Source: Turnera subulata
Lineage: Eukaryota; Streptophyta; Magnoliopsida; Malpighiales; Passifloraceae
DNA length: 64,000 bases
Reading direction: 5' to 3'
NCBI GenBank assembly: GCA_028386065.3
Contig: JAKUCV010000302.1
Span: 3,900 to 67,899, forward strand
Made by a program: the position numbers and the translations under genes. Of this stretch, positions 55,340 to 64,000 are shown in pieces (position 1 is the first letter of the stretch; each line of letters begins with the position of its first letter). The notes under the pieces were generated by a model that saw nothing but the letters and a program-made list of their open reading frames with translations, did no database searches and was not told the origin of the DNA.

Positions 55340-56895
55340 ATGAGTGAGGATTTCCTTGCTAAAGTGCTAAAATGGATGGCGAGTGTTCCCCCTGTATGTC
55401 GCATAGACTTTGCTATGCTGGGCCTGTCCAGAATGTTCAAGCTTCATGGTGTGGTGATAAATGAAAATCTGATCCGCGCTGCTGGCAAATTTTGGGACAA
55501 GAGTCGCTGTGTATTCCGTTTCGGGCTGGGCATGATAGAACTCTTTCCTACGGTGGATGAATTCAATACCTTCTTGAAAGCTAAATTCATAAAGAGTGTT
55601 GCCATGGTTTCCCTTGATGATGCTATCCTGAAGGAGGTGAGCAAGTTCCTTTTTCTTTTTTTTTTGTTTTTGCTTTCGCATTGGTGTCCTGGGCCAACCC
55701 ACCTTTAAGGGATAACAACGGGCCCAAACTAATCCAGCTCATGGCATGATTAGAACCATAAAGGTTGGCGCCACTAGCCCCTATAATGCTGCGTTCCCAA
55801 GACTCAAACTCGAGATCCCTTGGTTAAGCTAGAACAACTCCAACCAGTTGATCTAACCCATCGGAGTTAGCAAGTTCCTCTTTCTAACCGAAGGCCAGGT
55901 CCACTTCTTCATGAATCAAAACAATCACCTGGAGCTATCAAAGATCATTGACCGATACTTCCTTGACGGCTCAGAACAACCTTGCAAGGAGAAGAACTTC
56001 GGTTGGAGAGAGAAACACAATCATGCTCTTGCCCTTGTGATGGTACGGGAATTTCTCTTGGTTGGATCCCCTGGTATCTGTCCTCTCCAAGTTGGCACTC
56101 TAGTGGCTAGGCTTTTTGGTGAACAGAGCTTGACCCCTGTGATATTGAGCGAGACCCTCCACTGCTTGGATGCGCTGGCCGACAATCACAGTGCCCCACT
56201 GACTGGTTCTCCTCTTTTACTCCAGGTGCATATATTCGATTGTCTTTTCTTTGATTATCGTCCTTTTCACCTCCGCATTTTGTTATAGTGATCTCCCCTC
56301 TTCTGGAAGATGTGGCTATGTAAACACCTTACATTGATTGATCATCCTCGAGCTGATCCCACAAACTATGTCCGTCGCGGCTATACCGTTTTCTTCCCTA
56401 CTGTTCGAGGATGGTTTACCTACATGAAAGATCTTGAAGCCCCGCAAGACACGTGGTTTTGCCGGTAGCTTGGAATGCAAGAAGTGGTCATCCGTTCTAT
56501 GTGCAAGGATTGGGTATTACTCCCGGGTATAGAGAGGTCCACATACTATTGTCGAGGAGGATACTAAGGTAGTTTGGCATAAACCAAACAATTCCATCTG
56601 ATATCCCCATTCTGGTCACCAGTCCTATGAAGGCTGCTGCTCTGAAAGCTATCAAGGGAGGTTGGGCTTTGCCTTTAAGGGAACCAATCAGCAGCCATTT
56701 TGAGATTCATCCTCCTATGCCCTACTTAGAATGGTTGAAGAAAGATGTGGCTGCTTCAGAAAGATCCTTGCGTCTTTCAAGGGAGGCATTTCTAGAAGGG
56801 CCTGTGCCTCTAGGATTTGAGTCTCCTGAACGTCCCATCAGAAAGGGCAAGGATGTGGAGGGCGAATCGAGCCGAAAAAAGCACAAGAAGAATTG
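55340..56895 (+). pseudogene. Tat antisense ORF: plant-mobile-domain-like protein, broken
   Basis: The start at 55340 ('MSEDFLAKVLKWM') opens a frame with 'GLSRMFKLHGVVINENLIRAAGKFWD' in part and 'FGLGMIELFPTVDEF', typical of plant-mobile-domain proteins related to MAIN. Tat elements are known to carry such an ORF antisense between pol and the 3' LTR. A SINE (55656-55868) splits it after 'ILKE.SKFLF'. It continues at 55885-56288 ('HLELSKIIDRYFLDG', 'REFLLVGSPGICPLQVGTLVARLFG'). Breaks follow at 56289-56620 ('NYVRRGYTVFFPTVRGWF' readable). It ends 56627-56895 with a basic tail 'SRKKHKKN'. The role of these proteins in the element is unknown. Confidence 0.8.
55656..55868 (-). mobile_element. 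tRNA-derived SINE in the antisense ORF
   Basis: The SINE is 213 bp. On the minus strand box A (tagatcaactggttggag) and box B (gtttgagtc type) lie near its start, and an A-rich end lies near 55656. Flanking direct repeats agcaagttccttttt (55640) and agcaagttcctcttt (55869) differ at one base. Confidence 0.85.
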
Positions 56896-57731
56896 AGTCC
56901 TACCTCAACAATTATTTCTTTACATTCATAATGCATGCGAATAAATAAGTGAACAAAACTCCCCTAATCTGTTTTTTTAATCTTTGGACTATTACTTAAC
57001 AAAAATAGAACCGGACCCAATTTGGGCTTCCTACGTATTCGTGGCTTATTATTTTCTTTTCTCTTTTTTTTTTTCCTTTTTTTCCTTTTTTCTTTCTATT
57101 GTTTTGGGTATCTTTTTGTAGAAGCTCATGAAATCAAGTTCACGTAGTTCTTTTTACATTGTTTGTGAGTCCCAAAAAGTTTCCTTCCTCCCGATTCCTT
57201 CAAGCTTCCCCATACGACTTGTAATTTGGTTATATTCTTTTGAGTCATTCTCCATGGGGTCTTCCTCAATTGATTTTTTAATTGAATGCTTTCCGGAAGC
57301 CCTTCCCTTGTTTGGGTTGCTTGATGACAGAGAAGACTTGATGTTTTTTCTTACTAGACTCTTGGAATTTTTTGGGACTCAATCGATGTCGTCGCTTTTA
57401 CTAGTATTAGCCCTAGGATTAATTTCCACAGATTTTAGGGACTTTTGTCCAGCTCATTATATTCACATGTACCATGCATGCATGAAGAAATTTCCAAGAT
57501 AGTCACATATTAAAGGAAAAGTTCCTTTATTTATTTGGAAACATAACATAACAGCGACTCGCCTATTGGCATTCTTTAGACTAAATTTCAAACTCTTCAG
57601 CTAGGGACCCAGTGTAGACCAACACCCGTCTCTTCAAATAGCCTCGTCTTCATCAAAGAGATGTTTGCAGCCAAAATCTTCTTCCTCTTCACCCCTTTCC
57701 TCTTCTCCGTCTTCTGGATCCTCCACTTCTT
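56896..57731. other. Non-coding internal Tat sequence
   Basis: The pol region would be expected on the minus strand here but no motif is found. The plus frame at 57128-57502 (124 codons) is hydrophobic and AT-rich and not recognisable. Confidence 0.4.
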
Positions 57732-58724
57732 CTAGATAGCAGTCAAAAAATAGCTCAAATCCCGGCTTCCTAATTTTTGTGATGTTGCATACCCATGGTT
57801 CAGAAAATCCACAAAAAGAAAGTCCCACTCTTGCTTCTTCTTTCGAGCTAGAGCCCTTGCATGGTTCTTTTCCCTTTGCTTTTCCAAATCCATTGAGGTT
57901 GGAGTGTATCCCAGACCAAAAGGTGGTGTGGCCTTTGAAATTAGAGGGGTCTCTAATACCCCTTGTTTTCTTTTCCCCAGACCCATGATTGGAAAATACC
58001 TCATCTTTTCCATGCTCCCTATGACTGCCACATTACCGAAAGGGTCATAGTAAGGCGGTTTGCCAACCAGCTTGTCCGTCATTATAGAAGACTCAAAGAC
58101 AAAACCCGACAATGACACTTCCTCGTCCCCTTCAATCCCGAATACTGGCTTGATATTCTTCTCGGACGTCTCCCCCTTGATTGTGACTAACCCTCCTTGA
58201 TAAGGAAACTGTAGCATTTGGTGCAAAGTGGACGCTACAGCTCGGGCTTGATGTAACCAAGGTCTCCCAATAAGTAAGTTAAAACTGGATGCGATGTCAA
58301 GCACTTGAAATTCTAGCACAAAAGGAGCAGGCCCGATGGTCATTCCCAATTTTATCATCCCAAGAACTTCCCTTCGAGCATTGTCATATGCCCTGACCAT
58401 TGCTCGAGATGGCAAGAAATCTGTAGCCCCAAATCCCAAGAAGCTTGCAGTTTTCAAGGGACATACATTCAAAGCCGATCCGTTTTCTATTAGTACCAAG
58501 GGCACTTGGTTATCTTTGACTTGGATGGTGATGTACAATGCCTCAACATGAATTCCCCTGCCTGGGCACAAATCCTTATCGGAGAAGGATATTTGATTAT
58601 TAGTTTCCACAGAGGCTATGATGTTGGCTAATGTCTCTGGTGTAGTGTCAATAGTGACCTGGCTTTGTTTAAGGTTTGAAGGACCTTCTCCCGATGCGGA
58701 CGTGAGGCCATCAGTAGACCCCAA
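57732..58724 (-). pseudogene. Tat protease region
   Basis: The 330-residue frame is open. It includes 'VLIENGSALNVCPL', the retropepsin-type site with Asn in place of the catalytic Asp of 'DNGS/DTGA'. It also has 'FVLEFQVLDIASSFNLLIGRPWLHQ', the second retropepsin strand with 'LLIGRPWL'. A C-terminal linker follows ('PIMGLGKRKQG') that normally leads to reverse transcriptase. The plus-strand Tat copy has Asp ('IDNGSALNICPL') at this site, so loss of the Asp here probably kills protease activity. The frame overlaps the gag frame by 97 bases. Confidence 0.82.
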
Positions 58725-59523
58725 ATTGAAATGTTTGTCTGAGTTTTCTGCAGCTGCTTAACTATCATATCTTCTTCAGGGTCCGTTGTTTCTTCAGGTT
58801 CATCTAAACGGAGAGGAGCCCTCCTTGCTACCCTTCCGGATCTGGTGATGACATCAACTTCCTCATCTGAATCTACATACTCACTGAGGTCAAGTACAAA
58901 GCATTCAAGTTCAGGTGCAGGCTCTACCTCTATCATATCGATCTCCTCATGCAAAGGTAGTGGATTTAGCTTGGTGTAAGGCCTTTTGGGTAGGATTATT
59001 TCATTACTCTCTATCATATCCTGGATCTCGTGGCGGAGTTGGGTGCAATTATCAGTAATATGCCCAGCCATCTGATGGAATTCACAGAACTTGTTAGGGT
59101 CTCCCCTAAGAGGCAGATTGGGCCTTGGGTCTAAAGGCTGCAGTAAGCCCTTTTCCATGCATTTCTTGAACATCTTCCCCAAGGACATGGGGAGAGGAGT
59201 AAAGTCCCTGGGCTTTTGATCCAATCTGTAGTGGTGCCTGGATAGCAACATGGTTCACCTCAACAGCCCTTTTTCCTTGAGACACATTAAAATTTCTTCT
59301 GGACGAGGGGGCATCCACAGAGGACTTGATTTTCCCAGAGCTGATAGCATCCTCCAATTGTATCCCAGCCCCGATAAGTGCCTTGAAGTTTCCATAGTAG
59401 TTTTTGACCATGCGATCATAGTAAGCCGGTTGGAGATTCTTGATCACCATTTGCACTTGGTCCTCTTCAGTGGGCCTATTTACCATCAATGATGCCTTGC
59501 CGCGCCATCTCGAGATATAGGCA
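58628..59523 (-). pseudogene. Tat gag, C-terminal part
   Basis: Two overlapping frames (59489-59106 and 59251-58628) encode 'VQMVIKNLQPAYYDRMVKNY' and 'GAGIQLEDAI'. They continue with 'PMSLGKMFKKCMEKGLLQPL' and the Cys/His block 'FCEFHQMAGHITDNC', the Tat-style zinc motif, and end in an acidic linker with 'DVITRSGRVARRAP'. The frame shifts near 59200. The N-terminal part is missing because of the LTR C insertion. Confidence 0.85.
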
Positions 59524-61140
59524 TGTGAACACCCAAATTTGACCCATGAAAATTATATTGAGATTAGACTCCAGACATGTTTGAATCATAAGATTGATGA
59601 GTTAGTCTTAGGTTGAAGCATGGATGGGGTTAATTTTAGTAGAATTTATACGTTATAGTAATTAGGACTTTTATATGCCTAGGATTAATGAGACGATTTA
59701 ATCATAGGATATGTTAAGGACTAAAATTGCTAAAATGTATTTTTTCTCATTAAATCTGGGCTTGTTTATTTATTAAACCCAGTTATATTTATTTTTGGGT
59801 TGAAGATAAATGTAAGGGTCCAATATAATAAGGTATGGACTTTTCTTCAGAGTTGCACAGCCCATCAGCACCTTGATTGCAGACAAATTTAGCTCTGATT
59901 TTCGTAGAAAATCAGAGTTAAATCATTCCTTAATAGCAAGAATGTTTTTGGTATGATTTTTGCTTAAAATGAGGAATCAATGTGTAATTAGTCAATTAGG
60001 AGATGATTGAGAGGAGTAGTAATCAAGAAAGCAGAGGATTCTGGACAGCCTAGGGGTTAATTACGCGGTAGGATCAATCAGGGAGGAATTAGGGGAGAAT
60101 CGGGACCGAAAAAGGAAAGAACAGGTGAGACGCATAGGCGCAGGCGGTCTTCTTGGGATGACCGCCGGGATTGGGCGGTCTTCCACCCATGACCGCCCGG
60201 CCTGGCTGTCATCCATAGGATGATCACCGGCCATGGCGGTCATGCACACCCAGAAACGCATTTTCTCCCCGATTTTCGCCCGTACTCTGATTTTACTCGG
60301 TTTTAGCCCAGATTTTTGGCCATTACCTTGTTCATTAAGTTGGTCCACACCCTTAGGCTACCCAGAACACTATAAATAGGACCCTCCTCTCACATTTCAA
60401 AGGACACATATTCTATTACACAAACACTCTTCATAAAGCTTTGAAGCTTGGAGAAACTCTTTCTCTCCAGACTTAAAAAATAGTTCCATAGGCAAAACTC
60501 TGGTAGAATTTCGTGGGTAGCATCATCCATTGATGGCAGCATAGGGGAAAATCAAGAAGAACTCCAAGATTGAGTTGAGGAGTGGGAGGAAATTGTATGG
60601 GAGGCACAACCCAAACCAAGTAGCTAGAGGTGGGCTACAAGAGGTAATCCTAATCCTTTTTTTTTTGTCTGGCCAATTATTGTTGAGATGTTGATGTTCA
60701 TGATGATGTGACTGTTGTGATGCCATGTTAAGAACTACGTGGGCTTTGAACCCGGTCGCCGGGGTACGTAGGTGGTTTCTAGTGGTGGAAACTCGAGCCC
60801 AATCTTCTTCTTCTCCCCTTTCTCTTTAATATTCAGTTATTACGTGTTTTGGTGCTCACACTTGCACACTTGCACAAGGCACACAAAATCCTCTAACTGC
60901 ACAAAGTTTTGCCCCAACATGGATGGGTGCCTAACACCTTCCCATCCATGCGAATCCACGGGTCCAGCATCTTTGGTTCGTTATCCGGTTGCCTGAATGG
61001 AGTCACATGAAGGGTTTTTCCCAAGTTTTTGTCCCTTAACAAATTTTGGGTGGCGACTCCAAAGATGTTGGATGATGGTTATGAAGAAGGTGTAAAGAAA
61101 AGGTTAATAGGTCCAAGTGATTTTGGGTCGGGTATTCACA
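59524..61140 (+). repeat. Tat-lineage LTR C, 5' LTR of a plus-strand element
   Basis: This is a 1617 bp LTR from tgtgaacaccc to ...gggtattcaca. It interrupts the minus-strand Tat gag at 59523 (target bases 59519-59523, aggca). It aligns with LTRs A and B in inverse orientation. Confidence 0.92.
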
Positions 61141-61653
61141 GCTAGCGACTCCGCTGGGGACTTTTGAGGGTTCAAGAAACTTTGTGCAATTATTGATTTT
61201 TTGTATGACTTTTTATGTGTCATCATAAGTACCCTGCATTCATGATAAATAATGTGAAGCCCTTACCATAAGAGGGCCAGGGGATCCAAGTCTGCTACAA
61301 TGCTTTCTTTAAGCGATAGTGGCTTGTGTGAACCGGTTTCTCGTTGCTCATGCAATGATAGGGATTAATGGGCCTTGGACCTCACGCGATATCTTTTACC
61401 ACTTATGAGTAGGTCAAACTATTCCTTAGCGGCAGTCTTTCAGCCCCCAACCAGCTGCATACCGTGAGCATCCCATGCATGATGAATCAGTAGGTGTTGC
61501 GTGCATTTGAGTGCTTATTGTTGTGAGTTCAAGTAGAAATACATGAGGTGCCCCCTCGTTCTTTCCTCCATGTATAAATCCGGAAAGACATGTGTGAGAT
61601 AGTCCCTGGGGAGTCAAAGACCCTGACACCGGTCCTTTAAATATTAGGACAAG

Positions 61654-63278
61654 ATGAGTGAGAAAAGTGGTGCCGAAGTGCCTGAGGAAATTCTGAACTT
61701 ACTAAGGATCCGAATATCATGGAAGCACCCCAAGCCCTCAAGAAAGGAAATATGGTGTCCCATGGGAGTAATGGGGGACAAAATTCAAAATCGGATGGCG
61801 AGTATAATGTGGTGATAGTTGAGGATAGTGATTCGGTGGCGCAAGAATCTAAGGGAGATGGGGAGAGACTTAAAAGACTGGAGGACCTCTTGAAAACCAT
61901 GAAGAAGAAAGAGGACGACTGGAATTTAGATCGCCTGTCTTTGTTCCTCGATGCTCGCTTGCCTGAAAAATTTAAGATGCCAGATATCGAGAAGTTCAAT
62001 GGAACAGGATGTCCCACAACCCACCTGAAGTTCTATGTGAGAATGCTGCAACCTATGGGGATTGGGCCTGAATTAATGACCCAATTATTCCAAAGAACTT
62101 TATTTGGAGGAGCTTTGAGGTGGTTCATGACCTTAGATGAGAGCAAGATAAGCAAATAGGAGGACCTCTGTAAAGAATTCCTGAAGCAGTATAACTATAA
62201 CACTGAGGTGGATGTGACCAAAAGGGATCTCGAGACAACCAAGCAAGAAGTTCAAAAGACATTTTCCGCTTACATCTCGAGATGGTATAATAAAGCATCT
62301 TTGATGGTAGACAGGCCCACAGAAGAAGATCAAGTGCAGATGGTGATCAAGAACCTACAGCCGATTTACTATGACCGCATGGTTGGCAACTATTATGCCA
62401 ATTTTAAAGCACTCATTAGGGCGGGAATACAACTAGAAGATGCTATTAGCTTGGGAAGGATCAGGATGCCCACGGACACCCCCAGAAGGAGTTTCAATGC
62501 ACCCCCAGGAAAAAAGCACGCCGAAGTGAACCATGTCGTTTTTCAGACCCCACTGCAGGTTGAGTCGAATAAAAGGGAGTTTACTCCCCTCCCTATGTCT
62601 TTAGGAAAGATGCTGCAGAAGTGTGTGGAAAAGAATTTACTGCAGCCCCTGGAACAAAAATCTGGTCTTCCCTATAGAGGGGACCCTAATAAATTCTGTA
62701 GATTCCATCAGGTGGCTGGGCATACTACAGACAACTGCATCCGACCTCGGCATGAGATCCATGATTTAATAGAAAGGAATGAAATAATTCTACCTAAAAG
62801 GCCGAATACCAAGTCAAATCCCCTGACCTTACTCGGAGAGGTCGATATGATGGAGGTCGATTCCGAACCTGAGCTGCCATGTTGTATCCTCGATCTGAGT
62901 TGGTATGAAGACTCTGATGAAGAAGCTGATGTCATCACTAGATCGGGAAGAGTGGCGAGAAGGGCTCCTCTTCGCCCAGATGAACCGTAAGAAATAACGG
63001 ATCCTGAAGAAGATATGGTGATAAAATAATTGAAGAAGACTCAGGCCAATATCTCTATCTGGGGTTTACTAATGTCATCTCGCCCACATCGAGAAAAGGT
63101 ACTCCAAACCTTGAGCAAGGCTCATGTCCCCATTGATACCGCACCAGATGCATTGGCCAACATGATAGCTTCAGTAGAAGTTGACAATCAGATATCCTTC
63201 TTAGACAAAGACCTCCGCTCGGATAGGGAAGCCCATATTGATGCCCTATACATAACCGTTCAGGCCAAAGAAAATTAG
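61654..63278 (+). pseudogene. Tat gag, with premature stops
   Basis: The start is probably at 61654 ('MSEKSGAEVPEE'), with a shift near 61710. The gag core includes 'LPEKFKMPDIEKFNGTGCP', 'LFQRTLFGGALRWFM', 'FSAYISRWYNKASLMVDRP', 'QPIYYDRMVGNYYANF' and the zinc block 'FCRFHQVAGHTTDNC'. In-frame stops are at 62157-62159 (TAG), 62988-62990 (TAA), 63027-63029 (TAA) and 63276-63278 (TAG). By comparison with the minus-strand copy these replace Trp or Gln-type codons, three being CAA/CAG to TAA/TAG changes. The stops abolish the protein. Confidence 0.85.
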
Positions 63279-63284
63279 ATATCC

Positions 63285-63801
63285 TTGGTATTAATAGATA
63301 ATGGATCCGCCCTGAATATCTGTCCATTAAAAGTCGCGGGTTCCTTAGGATTTGGAGTTGCGGATTTCTTACCCTCCCGAACTATGGTCAGGGCATATGA
63401 CAATGCCAGAAGAGAAGTGTTGGGCATGATAAAGCTGGAAGTCATCATCAGGCCCGCCCCTTTTTTTGGTAGAATTCCAAGTGCTCCATATCGCATCGAG
63501 TTTCAATTTTCTCCTTGGAAGACCATGGTTGCACCAAGCCCGAGCTATAGCCTCCACCTTACATCAGATGTTGCGATTCCCTTACAAAGGGGGGATAGTC
63601 ACCATTAAAGGAGAAATGGCTGAAAAGAATATCAAACCGATATGTGGGATTGAAGAAAAAGAAGAGGTGTCTTTATCCGGTTTTGTTTTCGAATCTATCA
63701 GTACCATAATGATAGATAAGCCCATTATGAGACCCCCTTATTATGACCCATTTGGCAATTCGTCGGTTATGAGCATTATGGGAAAGATGAATATTTTCTG
63801 A
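63285..63801 (+). pseudogene. Tat protease region, frameshifted
   Basis: 'VLIDNGSALNICPL' holds the retropepsin Asp (about 63285-63326), followed by 'SRTMVRAYDNARREVLGMIKLE'. A one-base shift near 63470 moves to the frame 63466-63801 with 'FQVLHIASSFNFLLGRPWLHQ'. After 63801 the sequence continues as the linker toward reverse transcriptase with further breaks to the window end. Confidence 0.82.
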
Positions 63802-64000
63802 TTTTGGGTTAGGAAGGAGGCAACAAGGAGTGTTAGAGGTCCCTGAAATTTCGAGTGATGTGCCTCCTTTTGGTTTGGGATATGTTCCATCTCCAGCGGA
63901 GCAGGAAGAGCAAAAGGTGAAGAACCAAGCTAAGGCAGCAGCCCGCAAGAACAAACGGGAATGGAATTTTCCCATGACTCCATACTTCAAAACACTGAAT

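Larger units (their letters stand above)
54666..59523 (-). mobile_element. Tat-lineage Gypsy element, minus strand, lacking pol
   Basis: Downward from 59523 come the gag remainder, protease, a gap of non-coding sequence, an antisense ORF on the plus strand and the 3' LTR (B). No reverse transcriptase, RNase H or integrase motif is visible. It begins inside gag ('AYISRW') exactly where a plus-strand Tat LTR starts at 59524, so the 5' part was displaced beyond the window by that insertion. Confidence 0.85.
61141..64000 (+). mobile_element. Tat-lineage Gypsy element, plus strand, 5' half (continues past the window)
   Basis: Right after LTR C the primer-binding site 'gcgactccgctggggac' (61145-61161) is of the Tat/Ogre type. 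Leader sequence and then gag and protease follow. The element runs off the right edge; the rest, including any pol and its second LTR, is not visible. Confidence 0.9.

Noticed and set aside
57128..57502. 124-codon hydrophobic plus-strand frame
   Set aside because: AT-rich, inside a Tat element, no recognisable domain; likely chance.

Overview
This window is nuclear DNA from a flowering plant, most likely a eudicot. The evidence is spliced genes with GT-AG introns, an intron-containing elongator tRNA-Met, plant-only gene families (FAD2-like desaturase, phytocyanin, GH3 beta-xylosidase, LRR receptor kinase, glucuronate 4-epimerase) and plant lineages of Copia, Gypsy/Tat, Athila, LINE, hAT and Mutator elements. 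The species cannot be named from the sequence. No prokaryotic operon, CRISPR array or rRNA gene is present.

Layout. 1-3.3 kb: 3' end of a decayed Copia element and its LTR. 3.8-4.5 kb: a GC-rich repeat block. 5.29-6.6 kb: an intact, promoter-proximal FAD2-type desaturase, the best full-length host gene here. 7610-8654: a small hAT-type element carrying the 5' part of a glucuronate 4-epimerase gene. 8894-9141 (minus): an exon encoding two tandem six-cysteine domains of a small secreted-peptide type. 9273-19129: an L1-type LINE inserted beside that exon and itself split by a 3.9 kb hAT transposon (10637-14499). 20.1-21.1 kb (minus): a two-exon phytocyanin/early-nodulin-like gene with a hAT MITE 9 bp 5' of its start codon. 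22.06 kb: tRNA-Met, whose 3' half is part of a tandem duplication. 24.8-27.5 kb: a broken beta-xylosidase gene. 28.2-33.3 kb (minus): a broken LRR receptor kinase carrying three hAT insertions.

34.8-64 kb is almost entirely nested retroelements. They are a young Gypsy element with LTRs differing at one base in 290 (34817-40091); a minus-strand Copia (about 40.2-47.95 kb) interrupted by a gag-only LTR element (41539-44185), a 75-G tract with a foreign gene fragment (44561-44826) and a Mutator MITE (45497-46316); an Athila LTR (48236-49823); and a pile-up of Tat-lineage elements with long LTRs, a 122 bp tandem-repeat region, an antisense plant-mobile-domain ORF and a second Tat element in the opposite orientation running off the right edge.

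The genes do not form a pathway. The window shows a gene-poor region where transposons have landed in, cut and carried gene pieces. Probably functional host units are the desaturase, the tRNA and perhaps the phytocyanin. The strongest items for follow-up are the gene-carrying hAT, the tandem cysteine-rich exon, the divergent FAD2, the Tat antisense ORF and repeat region, and the gag-only element that shares a primer-binding site with the young Gypsy.
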